Source: Methanocella sp. (GTDB taxonomy: Archaea > Halobacteriota > Methanocellia > Methanocellales > Methanocellaceae). Taken from it: DNA of 19,826 nt. The notes under the pieces were generated by a model. That model was not told where the DNA came from. It did not search any database and saw only the letters and a program-made list of their open reading frames with translations. Positions 1-7,129 of the stretch are shown here, piece after piece (position 1 is the first letter of the stretch; every line of letters begins with the position of its first letter). The stretch lies in assembly GCF_035506375.1 (NCBI RefSeq), contig NZ_DATJPM010000015.1, forward strand, positions 1 through 19,826, read 5' to 3'. The position numbers and the translations under genes are program-made.

Positions 1-20
1 GTTTAGTGTCTTCAGTAGTG

Positions 21-434
21 CCGTGTTTGTTTAGTGGTCCTTTGCCCTATTTTCGACTTTCGTACTGCTCGTCGGTTTTTCAACACGAAAGCACGAATTC
101 TTTTATATCCCACGTAAGGGGCACTAAAATCTCTAAGGCCCATGCCTGGCGTTTAAAACACGAAACAGCCTCCCGAATGGCACTAAAGCGCTAAAGGATT
201 GAAACACGAGAACGGCATGACTTTAATAGTTATGCTTTCCCTCGTGTTTCATTTTCTTAGGGATGTTCGAGCTTTAGAGAGGTTGTTTCGTGTTTTGGCG
301 TTAAAGCATGAGCCTTAGTGAGGTTCGTGCCCTTACGTGGGGTATAAAATAATTCGTGTTTTCGTGTTGAAAAAAACCGAACAAATCAGCGAACGAAAAC
401 AAACAAAGGACAAACGATTATAAAACAAACACGG
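21..434. repeat. large imperfect inverted repeat, about 414 bp
   Basis: The two halves of this stretch are imperfect reverse complements. The outer ends are CCGTGTTTGTTTA (21-33) and its mirror ending ACAAACACGG (425-434). Inside, the left arm has TTCAACACGAAAGCACGAATT followed by a CACGTAAGGG motif near 112-120. The right arm has the complements of both near 330-372. The arms meet around 215-245, where CTCGTGTTTC faces GAAACACGAG. No open reading frame in it looks like a protein. The CACGAAAGCACGAA wording resembles the element at 1561-1950, so both probably belong to one degenerate repeat family. The role is unknown; it would form a long cruciform or RNA hairpin. Confidence 0.75.
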
Positions 435-504
435 AACCACTGGCCCCTGTGGTTAAGGACACTCAAAGACGGCATAACCGGTAAAAGCAAGAAACCTAAC
501 ACTA

Positions 505-552
505 TAAAAAAAGGTTTATAAAAAATTGAAAAAAATATGTGATGAAACTTTT
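505..552 (-). terminator. U-rich terminator of the Lrp/AsnC gene
   Basis: Just past the stop codon of the Lrp-type gene, the minus strand carries three T-runs (T6, T6 and T7) separated by a few bases. It is bracketed by an AGGTTTA/TAAACCT inverted repeat. Archaeal RNA polymerase terminates efficiently at such U-tracts, so this is a likely intrinsic terminator. Confidence 0.55.
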
Positions 553-1137
553 TTAAACCTGTATCTTGAAATTCTCGAGCGCGCTCTCGAGCGCGCTGCC
601 CAGCTTCTTCTCGCCCTTGACGGCTTTCTGGGTGCGGCTGGCCTCGCGCTGCCTCTTCTTCTCGTCCATCTCGTTCTTCTCTTCGACGCTGAGTATGTTG
701 ACCTCTGCAATCTCCCTTACGGCTTCAAGAATGATAGAAACCTCGATGTCCGTAACGCCCAGTGGAGTGACTTTATTCTTGATGGTGCGGTTCAGCTCAT
801 CGTCGTCAGTCGCCGCCATGAAGAACGCCAGGTTCTTATCGCCGCTCGTCCGGTAGATCTGGAGGACGCCGTTGACCGCCTCCAGGTTGTTCGCGATCTC
901 CTCGAAGCTGGATATGGGCACCCGCGCATAGAGGATCGCGCTGCGGTTCAGGCCGACGCGGGGCTTGTTGATGATGGCCGTGTAGCCCTCGATGATCTTC
1001 TGTTCCTCCATGAAGCCGATGCGCTCGCGCACCGTGGATTCGGCCCGGTCCATCTCCTTGGTGATGTCCTTATAGGTAATTCTGCCGTCTTTTTGAAGAA
1101 GCTGCAAGATTTTTTTATTGAGTAGGTCTATCTCCAT
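553..1137 (-). CDS. Lrp/AsnC family transcriptional regulator
   Basis: This 194-residue protein has the two-part layout of Lrp/AsnC regulators. The N-terminal winged helix-turn-helix spans residues 1-50 (LLQKDGRITYKDITKEM, then the recognition helix with STVRERI). A RAM-type ligand-binding/oligomerisation domain follows at about 65-140. Typical family members stop near 150 residues. Here a very charged, Lys/Glu-rich tail (about 148-194) is added, and it includes a duplicated ALES segment. The ATG at 1137 is preceded by GGTGAT five bases upstream and a TATA box at about 1183-1196. It stands alone, transcribed away from the mcm operon. The family binds DNA as dimers or octamers and often senses amino acids; the targets and effector cannot be read from the sequence. 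Confidence 0.88.
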   Translation of the reverse strand: MEIDLLNKKILQLLQKDGRITYKDITKEMDRAESTVRERIGFMEEQKIIEGYTAIINKPRVGLNRSAILYARVPISSFEEIANNLEAVNGVLQIYRTSGDKNLAFFMAATDDDELNRTIKNKVTPLGVTDIEVSIILEAVREIAEVNILSVEEKNEMDEKKRQREASRTQKAVKGEKKLGSALESALENFKIQV

Positions 1138-1142
1138 ATCCG

Positions 1143-1148
1143 ATCACC
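1143..1148 (-). promoter_or_regulatory. ribosome binding site of the Lrp/AsnC gene
   Basis: GGTGAT on the minus strand lies five bases before the ATG at 1137 and is complementary to the archaeal anti-Shine-Dalgarno sequence. It supports this start. Confidence 0.5.
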
Positions 1149-1181
1149 GGCCTTCGCATATATGAAACGCTATTTCGTTGC

Positions 1182-1197
1182 AGGATATTTATATCCT
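1182..1197 (-). promoter_or_regulatory. TATA box inside a palindrome, Lrp/AsnC promoter
   Basis: AGGATATTTATATCCT has six-base arms (AGGATA/TATCCT) around an AT core that reads ATATAAATAT on the minus strand, which is a good archaeal TATA box. Transcription would start near 1160-1165, giving a leader of about 25 bases. A palindrome over the TATA box is where an autoregulating Lrp protein would bind, but this is inference. Confidence 0.5.
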
Positions 1198-1389
1198 AGC
1201 CTATTACATAAATAATTAATCTTCATTATATAAATATGTTTACTATTATACCCCTGGCTATAGGGCTTTCAAGCTTGATGGTAGGTACGTTATGCTAAAT
1301 ACTGTTTGAGTTTAAAATATCAAATAATATTGGTCTGGACGATTCCGCATATATTACGGTCATTATAAAAATAAGTTATCAGTTAAAAG

Positions 1390-1558
1390 CTTGGTGCCGC
1401 CTGGTGTAATCTCCGTGCCGCCTGGTGATTAATTAAGAGATTGGTGCCATCTGGTGTAAACTTGGTGTGGTTGAAACAACAGTTACTCACAAGCGGCACC
1501 AGGATTACACCAAGCCGCACCAATCTTTTTTAATATTCACCAATCTTTTTTAAATATT
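1390..1558. repeat. cluster of short direct and inverted repeats (GGTGCCGCCTGGTG type)
   Basis: Three direct copies occur at 1391-1410 (TTGGTGCCGCCTGGTGTAAT), 1413-1430 (CCGTGCCGCCTGGTGATT) and 1441-1460 (TTGGTGCCATCTGGTGTAAA), with a partial copy after 1461. Copies in the opposite orientation fill 1493-1525 (GCGGCACCAGGATTACACC and so on). A 20-bp tandem repeat follows, CACCAATCTTTTTTAATATT at 1518-1537 and again at 1538-1558 with one extra base. Copies are adjacent or overlapping without unique spacers, so it is not a CRISPR. It lies between two gene ends and could fold into stacked hairpins. Confidence 0.7.
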
Positions 1559-1560
1559 GT

Positions 1561-1950
1561 TGCTGTGTTGAATACGCCCTTTTAAGTCTCGGAGTGTACG
1601 GAGTCACTATTTTTCACCACAAAGGCACGAAGAGCACGGAGGCCCACAAAGACTTTTTTATAATTAAGAGACAAAGGACACAGAGCCGCTTTTTGAACTT
1701 ATAAGATACAAAGGATAAGAAGGCACAGGGGCAAAAAGTGCTCTTGTTCATTCCACTGTGCCCTTGTATCCTTCATGCCCTGATCGCCAATGAACCGGCT
1801 TTGTGTCCTTTGTAACTTGCTCGAATTCGCATCAGCGAAACATTTAAAAGAAAACTTTGTGGGCCTCCGTGCCATCGTGCCTCTGTGGTGAAAAATAGTG
1901 TCCTCAGTGCTCTTATGAAGCTTAAAATACGGGAGTAATTCAACACAGCA
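1561..1950. repeat. second large imperfect inverted repeat, about 390 bp
   Basis: The outer ends are TGCTGTGTTGAA (1561-1572) and TTCAACACAGCA (1939-1950), which are exact complements. A long near-perfect arm pair is 1605-1651 and 1855-1900. It begins CACTATTTTTCACCACA and includes GGCACGA and GCACGGAGGCCCACAAAG. Inner arms (ACAAAGGACACAGAG near 1670 and its complement near 1800-1815) match less well and meet near 1740. No protein is encoded. This wording (CACCACAAAGGCACGAAG) is of a type seen as dispersed intergenic repeats in many prokaryotes. It begins a few bases past the DUF424 stop and would form a hairpin at the 3' end of that transcript. Confidence 0.78.
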
Positions 1951-1956
1951 AATATT

Positions 1957-1984
1957 GTTACATGCACACCGTTACATGCACACC
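1957..1984. repeat. 14-bp tandem duplication at the 3' end of the DUF424 gene
   Basis: GTTACATGCACACC occurs twice back to back (1957-1970 and 1971-1984). The unit contains the stop codon of the minus-strand gene, so a second in-frame-looking end is duplicated just downstream. It sits at the edge of the large inverted repeat. Confidence 0.8.
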
Positions 1985-2262
1985 ATTTGTGCATGCGGGA
2001 CACCCTGGATATACATGACGTCGCCCGGGTTCACGAAGCCGTTCTCGACGGCGGTGGCCACACTTTGCTCGCCCACGAGGTTCGCGATGGTGGCGTCGCA
2101 CAGGGCCGACACGACCTCGTCCTTATCGGCGTGCTCCTCGCCATAGAATTCCTTAGTGACCTTAAGATGGACCTCGCCTTCAGAGTATTCCTTTCCGAGG
2201 CAGTTCTCGTCGGAGACGGCCACGAGGACCTCTTCGCCGATATGATAGACCTTCAGGTACAC
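1972..2262 (-). CDS. DUF424 domain protein, downstream of mcm
   Basis: This 96-residue protein resembles the DUF424 family, a small conserved archaeal family of unknown biochemical role. Family-like features are the opening YLKVYHIGEEVLVAVSDENC, the LGKEYSEGEVHLKV strand, and the closing IANLVGEQSVATAVENGFVNPGDVMYIQGVPHAQ. The start is GTG at 2260-2262, the only one that gives the usual family N-terminus; the Shine-Dalgarno signal is weak. It begins 19 bases after the mcm stop and is probably cotranscribed with mcm. Cysteines at residues 21 and 55 are notable, but nothing shows metal binding. The last codons lie in a 14-bp tandem duplication. Similar genes often lie beside replication or translation genes, so an informational role is plausible but unproven. 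Confidence 0.8.
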   Translation of the reverse strand: MYLKVYHIGEEVLVAVSDENCLGKEYSEGEVHLKVTKEFYGEEHADKDEVVSALCDATIANLVGEQSVATAVENGFVNPGDVMYIQGVPHAQMVCM

Positions 2263-2281
2263 GATGACACACTCACGCGCT

Positions 2282-4372
2282 TCATGTATGGCTATAGAAG
2301 CCCACTTTAGGCTCGAATATCTCGCCTATTTCCTTTAATTTCTTTATCTCTTTTTCTACTTTATCCTTTGTCAGGCCATGCTCGCCCGCCTTCTCGACGA
2401 TCTTGTCGAGCGGTATGCCGCCTGAGCCATACTCCCGGGCCAGGTCCATAATGATGTTCTTTAGATCCTTAATGCGCTCACGCTGGGATTTGCTCACGCC
2501 CACCGTGAGGATATCGATATCCATCTTGCCGGTCTCCTGGTCCATGCCTACCTGCTTGAGGCTGGACATCGTGATGGCTATCGTCCTGTCTACGTCTTCG
2601 ATGCTGACCCGGTCGCTGAGCCGCAGGCGGGCGCTCGCTTCCGAAAGGCGCACGAGGCCTTCAAGCTGCCTGGCGGTGACCGCAATGGGGCTGTTCTCGG
2701 CTTCGCCGGGCTTACGCAACTCCAGGTAAAACTTCGTGATACGCTCCCGGGCCTCGTAGGTCATGACAGGAAAGACGTTGCGTTTAGAGTAAGCGATGTA
2801 CTTTCGCAGAAGCGTTGCATCGATCTCCGGGAGGATCGGCTCCTGTGCTTCCTTGATGGCGGCCTCGGTGACAAAGCTGGATGCGCTATGCGTCCGGTGT
2901 GCGCCGAGCTCGCCCGCGTAATGCGATTTCAGGATATGCCCCGCGATGTTCGAGTCCCGCTTTTCATCGGGCTTATCCTGCAATATGAAGATCAGGTCAA
3001 AACGGGACATAAGCGACGGCGGCATGTTGATCTGCTCGGCGATATTCTCGAACGGGTCAAAGCGGCCGAGCTTCGGGTTCGCCGCGCCCAGCAGCGAGCA
3101 GCGGCACTTGAGGGTTGCCAGGATGCCCGCCTTCGCGACGCTGATCGTCTGGGATTCCATCGCCTCGTGCAGAGAGCTTCTGTCTTCCGCCTTCATCTTG
3201 TCCATCTCATCGACGGCCGCGATGCCCTTATCGGCGAGCACCAGCGCGCCGGCTTCCAGCGTCCAGCTGCCGTCGAAATCGTCCTTAACGGCCGCCGCGG
3301 TCAGGCCGGCGGACGATGCGCTCTTACCCGAAGCGTAAACCCCACGCGGAGCCAGGTTAACGACATACCGCAGGATCTGCGATTTGGCGATGCCGGGGTC
3401 ACCAACGAGAAGTACGTGAATATCGCCCCTGATCCTCGTGCCGTCTGGCAGGTTCTTCACGACGCCGGAGAATAGCTGTAATGCCACGGCCTCTTTGACT
3501 TCATCGTAGCCATAGATGGACGGGGCGATGGAGCCGATGATCTTCTTGAACACGCCCTTGTCCTTCGAGAGCTTGAGGATGGCCTCCTCGTCCTCGGGCG
3601 TTATCTCCAGCTCGTCGAACTCCTGCTCCTCGAACTCCAGCGAGTTGCAATCGACGTAGATCTCGAAGTAAACGGTCTTGCCATCCTTGTTTATTTTTTG
3701 CACGGAGCGGAGGATGCCGTTCACGACGACGCGCTCGCCCGGCGTGACCACGCCGGCCAGGTCGTTGTTCACGTTGACGTCCAGTGTCTGGGGCTGCTCG
3801 CCGCCCTTGAGGTCCTCCGGCGACTCTTGTATTTTTATCCGCTGGTAGTCCTCGAAGGTGGACTCCTTGAACATCAGGCGGAAAACCCCTTTCTTCTCCT
3901 CGTTACAGCTGCAATACGACGGCTCCAGGAACTTACCCGAGCCCTCCTGGGGCAGGTAGACGACATTGCCGCACCGGGCACATTCGAAGGCAGCGACGAT
4001 GATCCGCGGGCGGACGTCGGTGATCTTCCGTACCGTACCCTCGATGGACACGAACGAGTTGATATGATCGCTCCGGAGGTCCCGTATTTGTGTCTTCCTG
4101 GGTATGTGTATGACCCGTACGAAAGCGGCTACTTTACGCTTGACCGGCAGATCTACGAGAGGAATTGCGTCCTCGGCATCCTTGAGGACCTTATCCGGGT
4201 TCTTCTGGAGCTCCTCGGACAGGCGCACGTCGAATTTAACGATATCCTGGAAATCGATGGCGAGGGATCTGGACTTCGCGTCGGAGACCGCAAGCTGCTG
4301 AATATCGGGCTTGTAGTACCGTGTAAAGAACTCCTTCCACTTTTGTTTGGATGAAACGACGCTCGCCGCCAT
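2282..4372 (-). CDS. mcm: MCM replicative DNA helicase
   Basis: This is a full-length archaeal minichromosome maintenance helicase (696 residues), the hexameric 3'-5' helicase that unwinds the replication fork. The N-terminal domain (about 1-250) carries the OB fold and a zinc site with cysteines 131, 134, 154 and 156 (C-x2-C...C-x-C). The AAA+ domain begins near 280. Walker A is GDPGIAKSQ (324-332), Walker B ends in D388-E389, the sensor-1 Asn is 432 (GAANP), and the arginine finger is R457 in SRFD. A winged-helix domain closes the protein (about 625-696). There is no intein, although archaeal mcm genes often carry one. The ATG at 4372 follows a weak GGAAG site and a TATA-like GATATATCTA at 4411-4420. 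It is the first gene of an operon with DUF424. Confidence 0.97.
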   Translation of the reverse strand: MAASVVSSKQKWKEFFTRYYKPDIQQLAVSDAKSRSLAIDFQDIVKFDVRLSEELQKNPDKVLKDAEDAIPLVDLPVKRKVAAFVRVIHIPRKTQIRDLRSDHINSFVSIEGTVRKITDVRPRIIVAAFECARCGNVVYLPQEGSGKFLEPSYCSCNEEKKGVFRLMFKESTFEDYQRIKIQESPEDLKGGEQPQTLDVNVNNDLAGVVTPGERVVVNGILRSVQKINKDGKTVYFEIYVDCNSLEFEEQEFDELEITPEDEEAILKLSKDKGVFKKIIGSIAPSIYGYDEVKEAVALQLFSGVVKNLPDGTRIRGDIHVLLVGDPGIAKSQILRYVVNLAPRGVYASGKSASSAGLTAAAVKDDFDGSWTLEAGALVLADKGIAAVDEMDKMKAEDRSSLHEAMESQTISVAKAGILATLKCRCSLLGAANPKLGRFDPFENIAEQINMPPSLMSRFDLIFILQDKPDEKRDSNIAGHILKSHYAGELGAHRTHSASSFVTEAAIKEAQEPILPEIDATLLRKYIAYSKRNVFPVMTYEARERITKFYLELRKPGEAENSPIAVTARQLEGLVRLSEASARLRLSDRVSIEDVDRTIAITMSSLKQVGMDQETGKMDIDILTVGVSKSQRERIKDLKNIIMDLAREYGSGGIPLDKIVEKAGEHGLTKDKVEKEIKKLKEIGEIFEPKVGFYSHT

Positions 4373-4410
4373 GTGCGCACTCTTCCAGGGAAATGAAAAT
4401 AGATTCCCTT

Positions 4411-4420
4411 TAGATATATC
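4411..4420 (-). promoter_or_regulatory. TATA box of the mcm operon
   Basis: GATATATCTA on the minus strand lies about 40-50 bases before the mcm ATG. This would place the transcript start near 4385-4390 with a very short leader. Confidence 0.45.
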
Positions 4421-4444
4421 AGTTGCGAGAGCGAGTTGAAAATA

Positions 4445-4483
4445 ATAATTTGAAAAAAGAAAAGGGGTGGCTTTTAAGCCACC
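4445..4483 (-). terminator. hairpin plus T-tract terminator of the ABC operon
   Basis: GGTGGCTTTTAAGCCACC (4466-4483) forms an eight-base-pair hairpin that covers the last codons and stop of the permease gene. On the minus strand it is followed by CCTTTTCTTTTTTC and an AT-rich run. This is a bacterial-looking intrinsic terminator and ends the three-gene ABC operon before the mcm promoter. Confidence 0.7.
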
Positions 4484-5274
4484 ATGATGTCCCGGCGCCG
4501 GAATACATAGACGGCCAGCGCCACGAACACGATCGCCACGGCCAGCAGCACTCCGAGGTTAGCCAGGCTTAGGGTGCGGGTTATCAGCATCTCGTTGTAG
4601 GGGGCATAGTGGAAGAGCGATAAATATCGCACCGGGCCCAGCAGGTTCACGACCGCGCCGACGGTCTCCATGAAGTACATGAGGACCAGGACGCCCAGCG
4701 AGGTCAGCGCCGCCCTGCGGCCGTCGCTCATGAGGGCCGAGATGAACAGGGCGATCGCGCCGAATGCCAGCGTCATCATGCCCATATATACCAGTGTATA
4801 TACTAGCCAGGGGATCGATGTCGCGATGTCGAGCGCCTTGACGGCAATGACTGTGCCGGCTAACATCGCCGCCATCATGATTATGACCGTAACGATCAGT
4901 GCGGCATAGCGCGTGAGGACGAGGCGCGTGCGGACGATGGGCTGGGCTAAGAGCAGGTCGATGGTCTTATGGTCGACCTCGCCCGAGAGGAACCCGGCCG
5001 CAAGCCATCCCGCGAAGCCGCCCGAGATCAGGCCCATGAATATGAGGCCCTTGACCGACAGGTAACTTTCGAACGAGTTATCCCAGTGCACGTTGCCCAG
5101 CAACACCTTGATCGCCGGATTCTCGAGCATCTCGTTGATGCTGGCCGTCGTCATGCTGGCCGTCGAAGGATAGAGGGCGGTATAGTAGGCCATGAACACG
5201 AAGAACAGGGAGGTGACCAGGCCGATGCTCTTCCACTTGTCCAGCAGCGTTTGTCGGAGTACTTTAAATGACAT
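4474..5274 (-). CDS. ABC-2 type transporter permease (third gene of operon)
   Basis: This 266-residue membrane protein has about six helices (roughly 16-34, 74-95, 124-148, 155-181, 188-209 and 238-257). It also has the cytoplasmic motif FLSGEVDHKTIDLLLAQP between helices 2 and 3, as in ABC-2 permeases of the NosY/Nat type. I chose the ATG at 5274 (MSFKVLRQTLLDKW). It has a strong GGAGGA site just upstream, aligns with the starts of the two paralogues, and lies 10 bases after the previous stop. The longer reading to 5355 would overlap the preceding gene and has no support. It shares SDGRRAAL, SLFHY and a closing RRRDI with its neighbours, so the three permeases are paralogues. It likely pairs with the preceding permease and one ATPase dimer; the substrate is unknown. 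Confidence 0.9.
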   Translation of the reverse strand: MSFKVLRQTLLDKWKSIGLVTSLFFVFMAYYTALYPSTASMTTASINEMLENPAIKVLLGNVHWDNSFESYLSVKGLIFMGLISGGFAGWLAAGFLSGEVDHKTIDLLLAQPIVRTRLVLTRYAALIVTVIIMMAAMLAGTVIAVKALDIATSIPWLVYTLVYMGMMTLAFGAIALFISALMSDGRRAALTSLGVLVLMYFMETVGAVVNLLGPVRYLSLFHYAPYNEMLITRTLSLANLGVLLAVAIVFVALAVYVFRRRDIMVA

Positions 5275-5284
5275 CCTATTCCTC

Positions 5285-6079
5285 CTATACCACGTTGATG
5301 TCCCGGCGATGGAACGTATACACCGCCAGCGCAACGAATACGACGGCCACTGCAATAAGAACGCCGAGGTTGCCCAAATTCAAGTCGTGGTATACCATGA
5401 TGTTGCTATACTGGACATAGTGGAACAGGGACAGACTACGGACGATGCTCACCTTCTCCACGGACTCCCCGATGGTCTCCATGAAGTACATGACGAACAG
5501 CAGCCCGAGAGACACGATTGCCGCCGTCCGGCCGTCGCTCAACAGCGCCGAGATGAAGAGAGAAATCCCGCCGAACGCCAGCATAAAGGCCCCCGCGAAG
5601 ACCAGCGCATACGCGAGCCAGCCATAGGATGCGGCGATGCCCATGTATTGGGTTCCCCCGTACAATCCGGCCATGATCGCAACCATGAGCACGATGACGA
5701 TGGGTATGAGTGCGGCATACCGGTCGATGACCAGCCGGACTCGGGTGACGGGCTGCGCCAGCAGAAGGTCGATGGTCTTCATCTCGATCTCTCCCGCTAA
5801 AAACGAGGCGGCCAGGAAGGCGATGTAGCCGCAAATGACCAGTGCCGTCAGGGTGAACAATTCGAGAGTTATGAAGCCGTCGAAGGACGTGAAGTCGGGA
5901 ACCTTACCTAGCAGCGCCTCGAAGGCAGGGCTCTTCATGATCTCGTCGAGGCCCGTCATCTTCTGGACCTCGGGGAACATCGCTACCATGTAGACGACGA
6001 AGATGAGGATGAGCAGCACGGCCAGGCCGGTACCCCTCGCCTTGTCCTTGAGCGTCTGTAAAAGTACTGCGAGGGACAT
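5285..6079 (-). CDS. ABC-2 type transporter permease (second gene of operon)
   Basis: This 264-residue, six-helix integral membrane protein is homologous to the permeases on either side. Shared blocks are FLAGEIEMKTIDLLLAQP after helix 2, FISALLSDGRTAAIVSLG before helix 5, METIGESV, SLFHYVQYS, and a C-terminal HRRDINVV. The ATG abuts the ATPase stop with no gap, and a GGAGTGA ribosome site lies inside the last ATPase codons, so translation is probably coupled. Two different permeases in one operon suggest a heterodimeric channel, in contrast to the single permease of the neighbouring operon. Export of a drug, ion, lipid or other envelope component is typical of this family; no substrate can be assigned. 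Confidence 0.9.
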   Translation of the reverse strand: MSLAVLLQTLKDKARGTGLAVLLILIFVVYMVAMFPEVQKMTGLDEIMKSPAFEALLGKVPDFTSFDGFITLELFTLTALVICGYIAFLAASFLAGEIEMKTIDLLLAQPVTRVRLVIDRYAALIPIVIVLMVAIMAGLYGGTQYMGIAASYGWLAYALVFAGAFMLAFGGISLFISALLSDGRTAAIVSLGLLFVMYFMETIGESVEKVSIVRSLSLFHYVQYSNIMVYHDLNLGNLGVLIAVAVVFVALAVYTFHRRDINVV

Positions 6080-6967
6080 TCACTTCACTCCGGGCGTATA
6101 ATACTGCATGAAAATGTCCTCCAGCGTCATCGGGTGAATGTTCACATCCTCGACGTCATAGGATGCGAGGTCGCGGAGGATGTTCCGGATATCGCCGGCC
6201 ACGGTCATCCGATAGTACCCGTTGAGCTGTGCCACGTTGCCGATGCCACTGATCGCGAAGGGCTCCGGCTTCGGACCCCGGAACTTCACCTCGACGACCT
6301 TGCCCGCCTTCCGCTTCAGGCTCTCCATATCCTCCTCGGCAACGATGGAGCCCTCCTTGATGATCGCGACGCGATTGCAGACCTTTTCGACTTCGGATAG
6401 AACGTGGGACGACATAAAGATGGTCTTACCATGGGAGGCCTCTTCTCGGACCACGTCCATGAAGATCTGCTGCACCAGCGGGTCCAGCCCCTTCGTCGGC
6501 TCGTCCATGATGACGAGGTCTGGGTCGTTCATGAGCGCCTGGATGAGGATGACCTTCTGCCGCATACCGCTGGAGTACTCCCGCATCCTGCGGTCGAGCC
6601 GGATTTCAAAGCGCTCCGCGTACTTTTTAGCCGACGCCGCATCGTACCGGCCCCGGATGCCGCCGATATACTCGAGATACTTCCAGCCGGTCATGTGGCC
6701 ATAGAGGTTCGCGTCACCAGGGACGTACCCCGTACGTCTACGGATCGCGAGCGAGTCCTTCTGGCAGTCCATGCCTAAGATTGTCGCGCTGCCACTCGAC
6801 GGCCGGATAAAGTCGAGCAGCGTGCGGATCGTGGTAGATTTGCCCGCACCATTGGGCCCGAGGAAGCCGAAAATATCCCCTTTTCGCACGGTGATATTCA
6901 CGTCTTTAATGCCCCGGTTTTTCCCGTAGAACTTGGTCAGGTTGTTCGTCTCTATGACAGTGTCCAT
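6080..6967 (-). CDS. ABC-2 type transporter ATP-binding protein (first gene of operon)
   Basis: This 295-residue nucleotide-binding subunit energises the two permeases that follow. Visible motifs are Walker A GPNGAGKST (37-45), ABC signature YSSGMRQ (131-137), Walker B LVIMDE (151-156), the D-loop GLDP, and H-loop His188 in MSSHVLSEVEK. The C-terminal 90 residues are the regulatory extension seen in NatA/CcmA-like ATPases, ending MTLEDIFMQYY. I chose the ATG at 6967 (MDTVIETNNL), not the upstream ATG at 7000. It matches the paralogue at 8818 residue for residue and has a GAGG site about eight bases before it. Its stop abuts the next start. The protein is clearly a duplicate of the ATPase at 7931-8818. 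Confidence 0.95.
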   Translation of the reverse strand: MDTVIETNNLTKFYGKNRGIKDVNITVRKGDIFGFLGPNGAGKSTTIRTLLDFIRPSSGSATILGMDCQKDSLAIRRRTGYVPGDANLYGHMTGWKYLEYIGGIRGRYDAASAKKYAERFEIRLDRRMREYSSGMRQKVILIQALMNDPDLVIMDEPTKGLDPLVQQIFMDVVREEASHGKTIFMSSHVLSEVEKVCNRVAIIKEGSIVAEEDMESLKRKAGKVVEVKFRGPKPEPFAISGIGNVAQLNGYYRMTVAGDIRNILRDLASYDVEDVNIHPMTLEDIFMQYYTPGVK

Positions 6968-7044
6968 TGTAAAGCCTCGGATGACTTTTGCCGAATGCAT
7001 GCGCCACTTTATTCGGCAAGAGAAAATCGCCTTACAGCTTATTT

Positions 7045-7082
7045 AAGGATTTTCTTGCCAGCTAAACTCCGGGTATATAAAA
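7045..7082 (-). promoter_or_regulatory. promoter of the three-gene ABC operon with conserved downstream block
   Basis: On the minus strand, a TTTATATAC TATA box (about 7073-7082) is followed by AGCTGG (7058-7063) and AAAATCCTT (7045-7053). The same three blocks with almost the same spacing precede the paralogous ABC operon at 8966-9008. The implied transcript start is near 7045-7050, leaving a leader of about 80 bases. The conserved block around the start site may be an operator shared by both operons. Confidence 0.55.
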
Positions 7083-7093
7083 CTTATCGAATG

Positions 7094-7120
7094 TAAATAA
7101 AAAAGAGCCCCTTCCGGGGC
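7094..7120 (-). terminator. intrinsic terminator of the two-gene ABC operon
   Basis: On the minus strand, GCCCCGGAAGGGGC (7107-7120) forms a five-base-pair GC hairpin with a four-base loop. It is followed directly by TCTTTTTTATTT. It lies 10 bases past the permease stop and upstream of the next operon's promoter. Confidence 0.75.
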
Positions 7121-7129
7121 GATACTTAC

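Noticed and set aside
6..194. 62-codon frame at the left edge
   Set aside because: It lies wholly in the arm of the large inverted repeat and has no protein-like features.
526..1125. 199-codon plus-strand frame
   Set aside because: It is the antisense shadow of the Lrp/AsnC gene, which has clear domain motifs, a promoter and a ribosome site.
1390..1525. Possible CRISPR array from the recurring GGTGCCGCCTGGTG word
   Set aside because: Copies are short, adjacent, in both orientations and lack uniform unique spacers.
2282..4372. Possible intein in mcm
   Set aside because: Walker A, Walker B, sensor and arginine-finger regions are contiguous, and the length is the normal 696 residues.
5275..5355. 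Upstream extension of the permease to an ATG at 5355
   Set aside because: It would overlap the preceding permease gene. The ATG at 5274 has a strong GGAGGA site and matches paralogue starts.
6968..7000. Upstream ATG of the ABC ATPase at 7000
   Set aside because: The paralogue begins exactly at the equivalent of 6967, which also has the better ribosome site.
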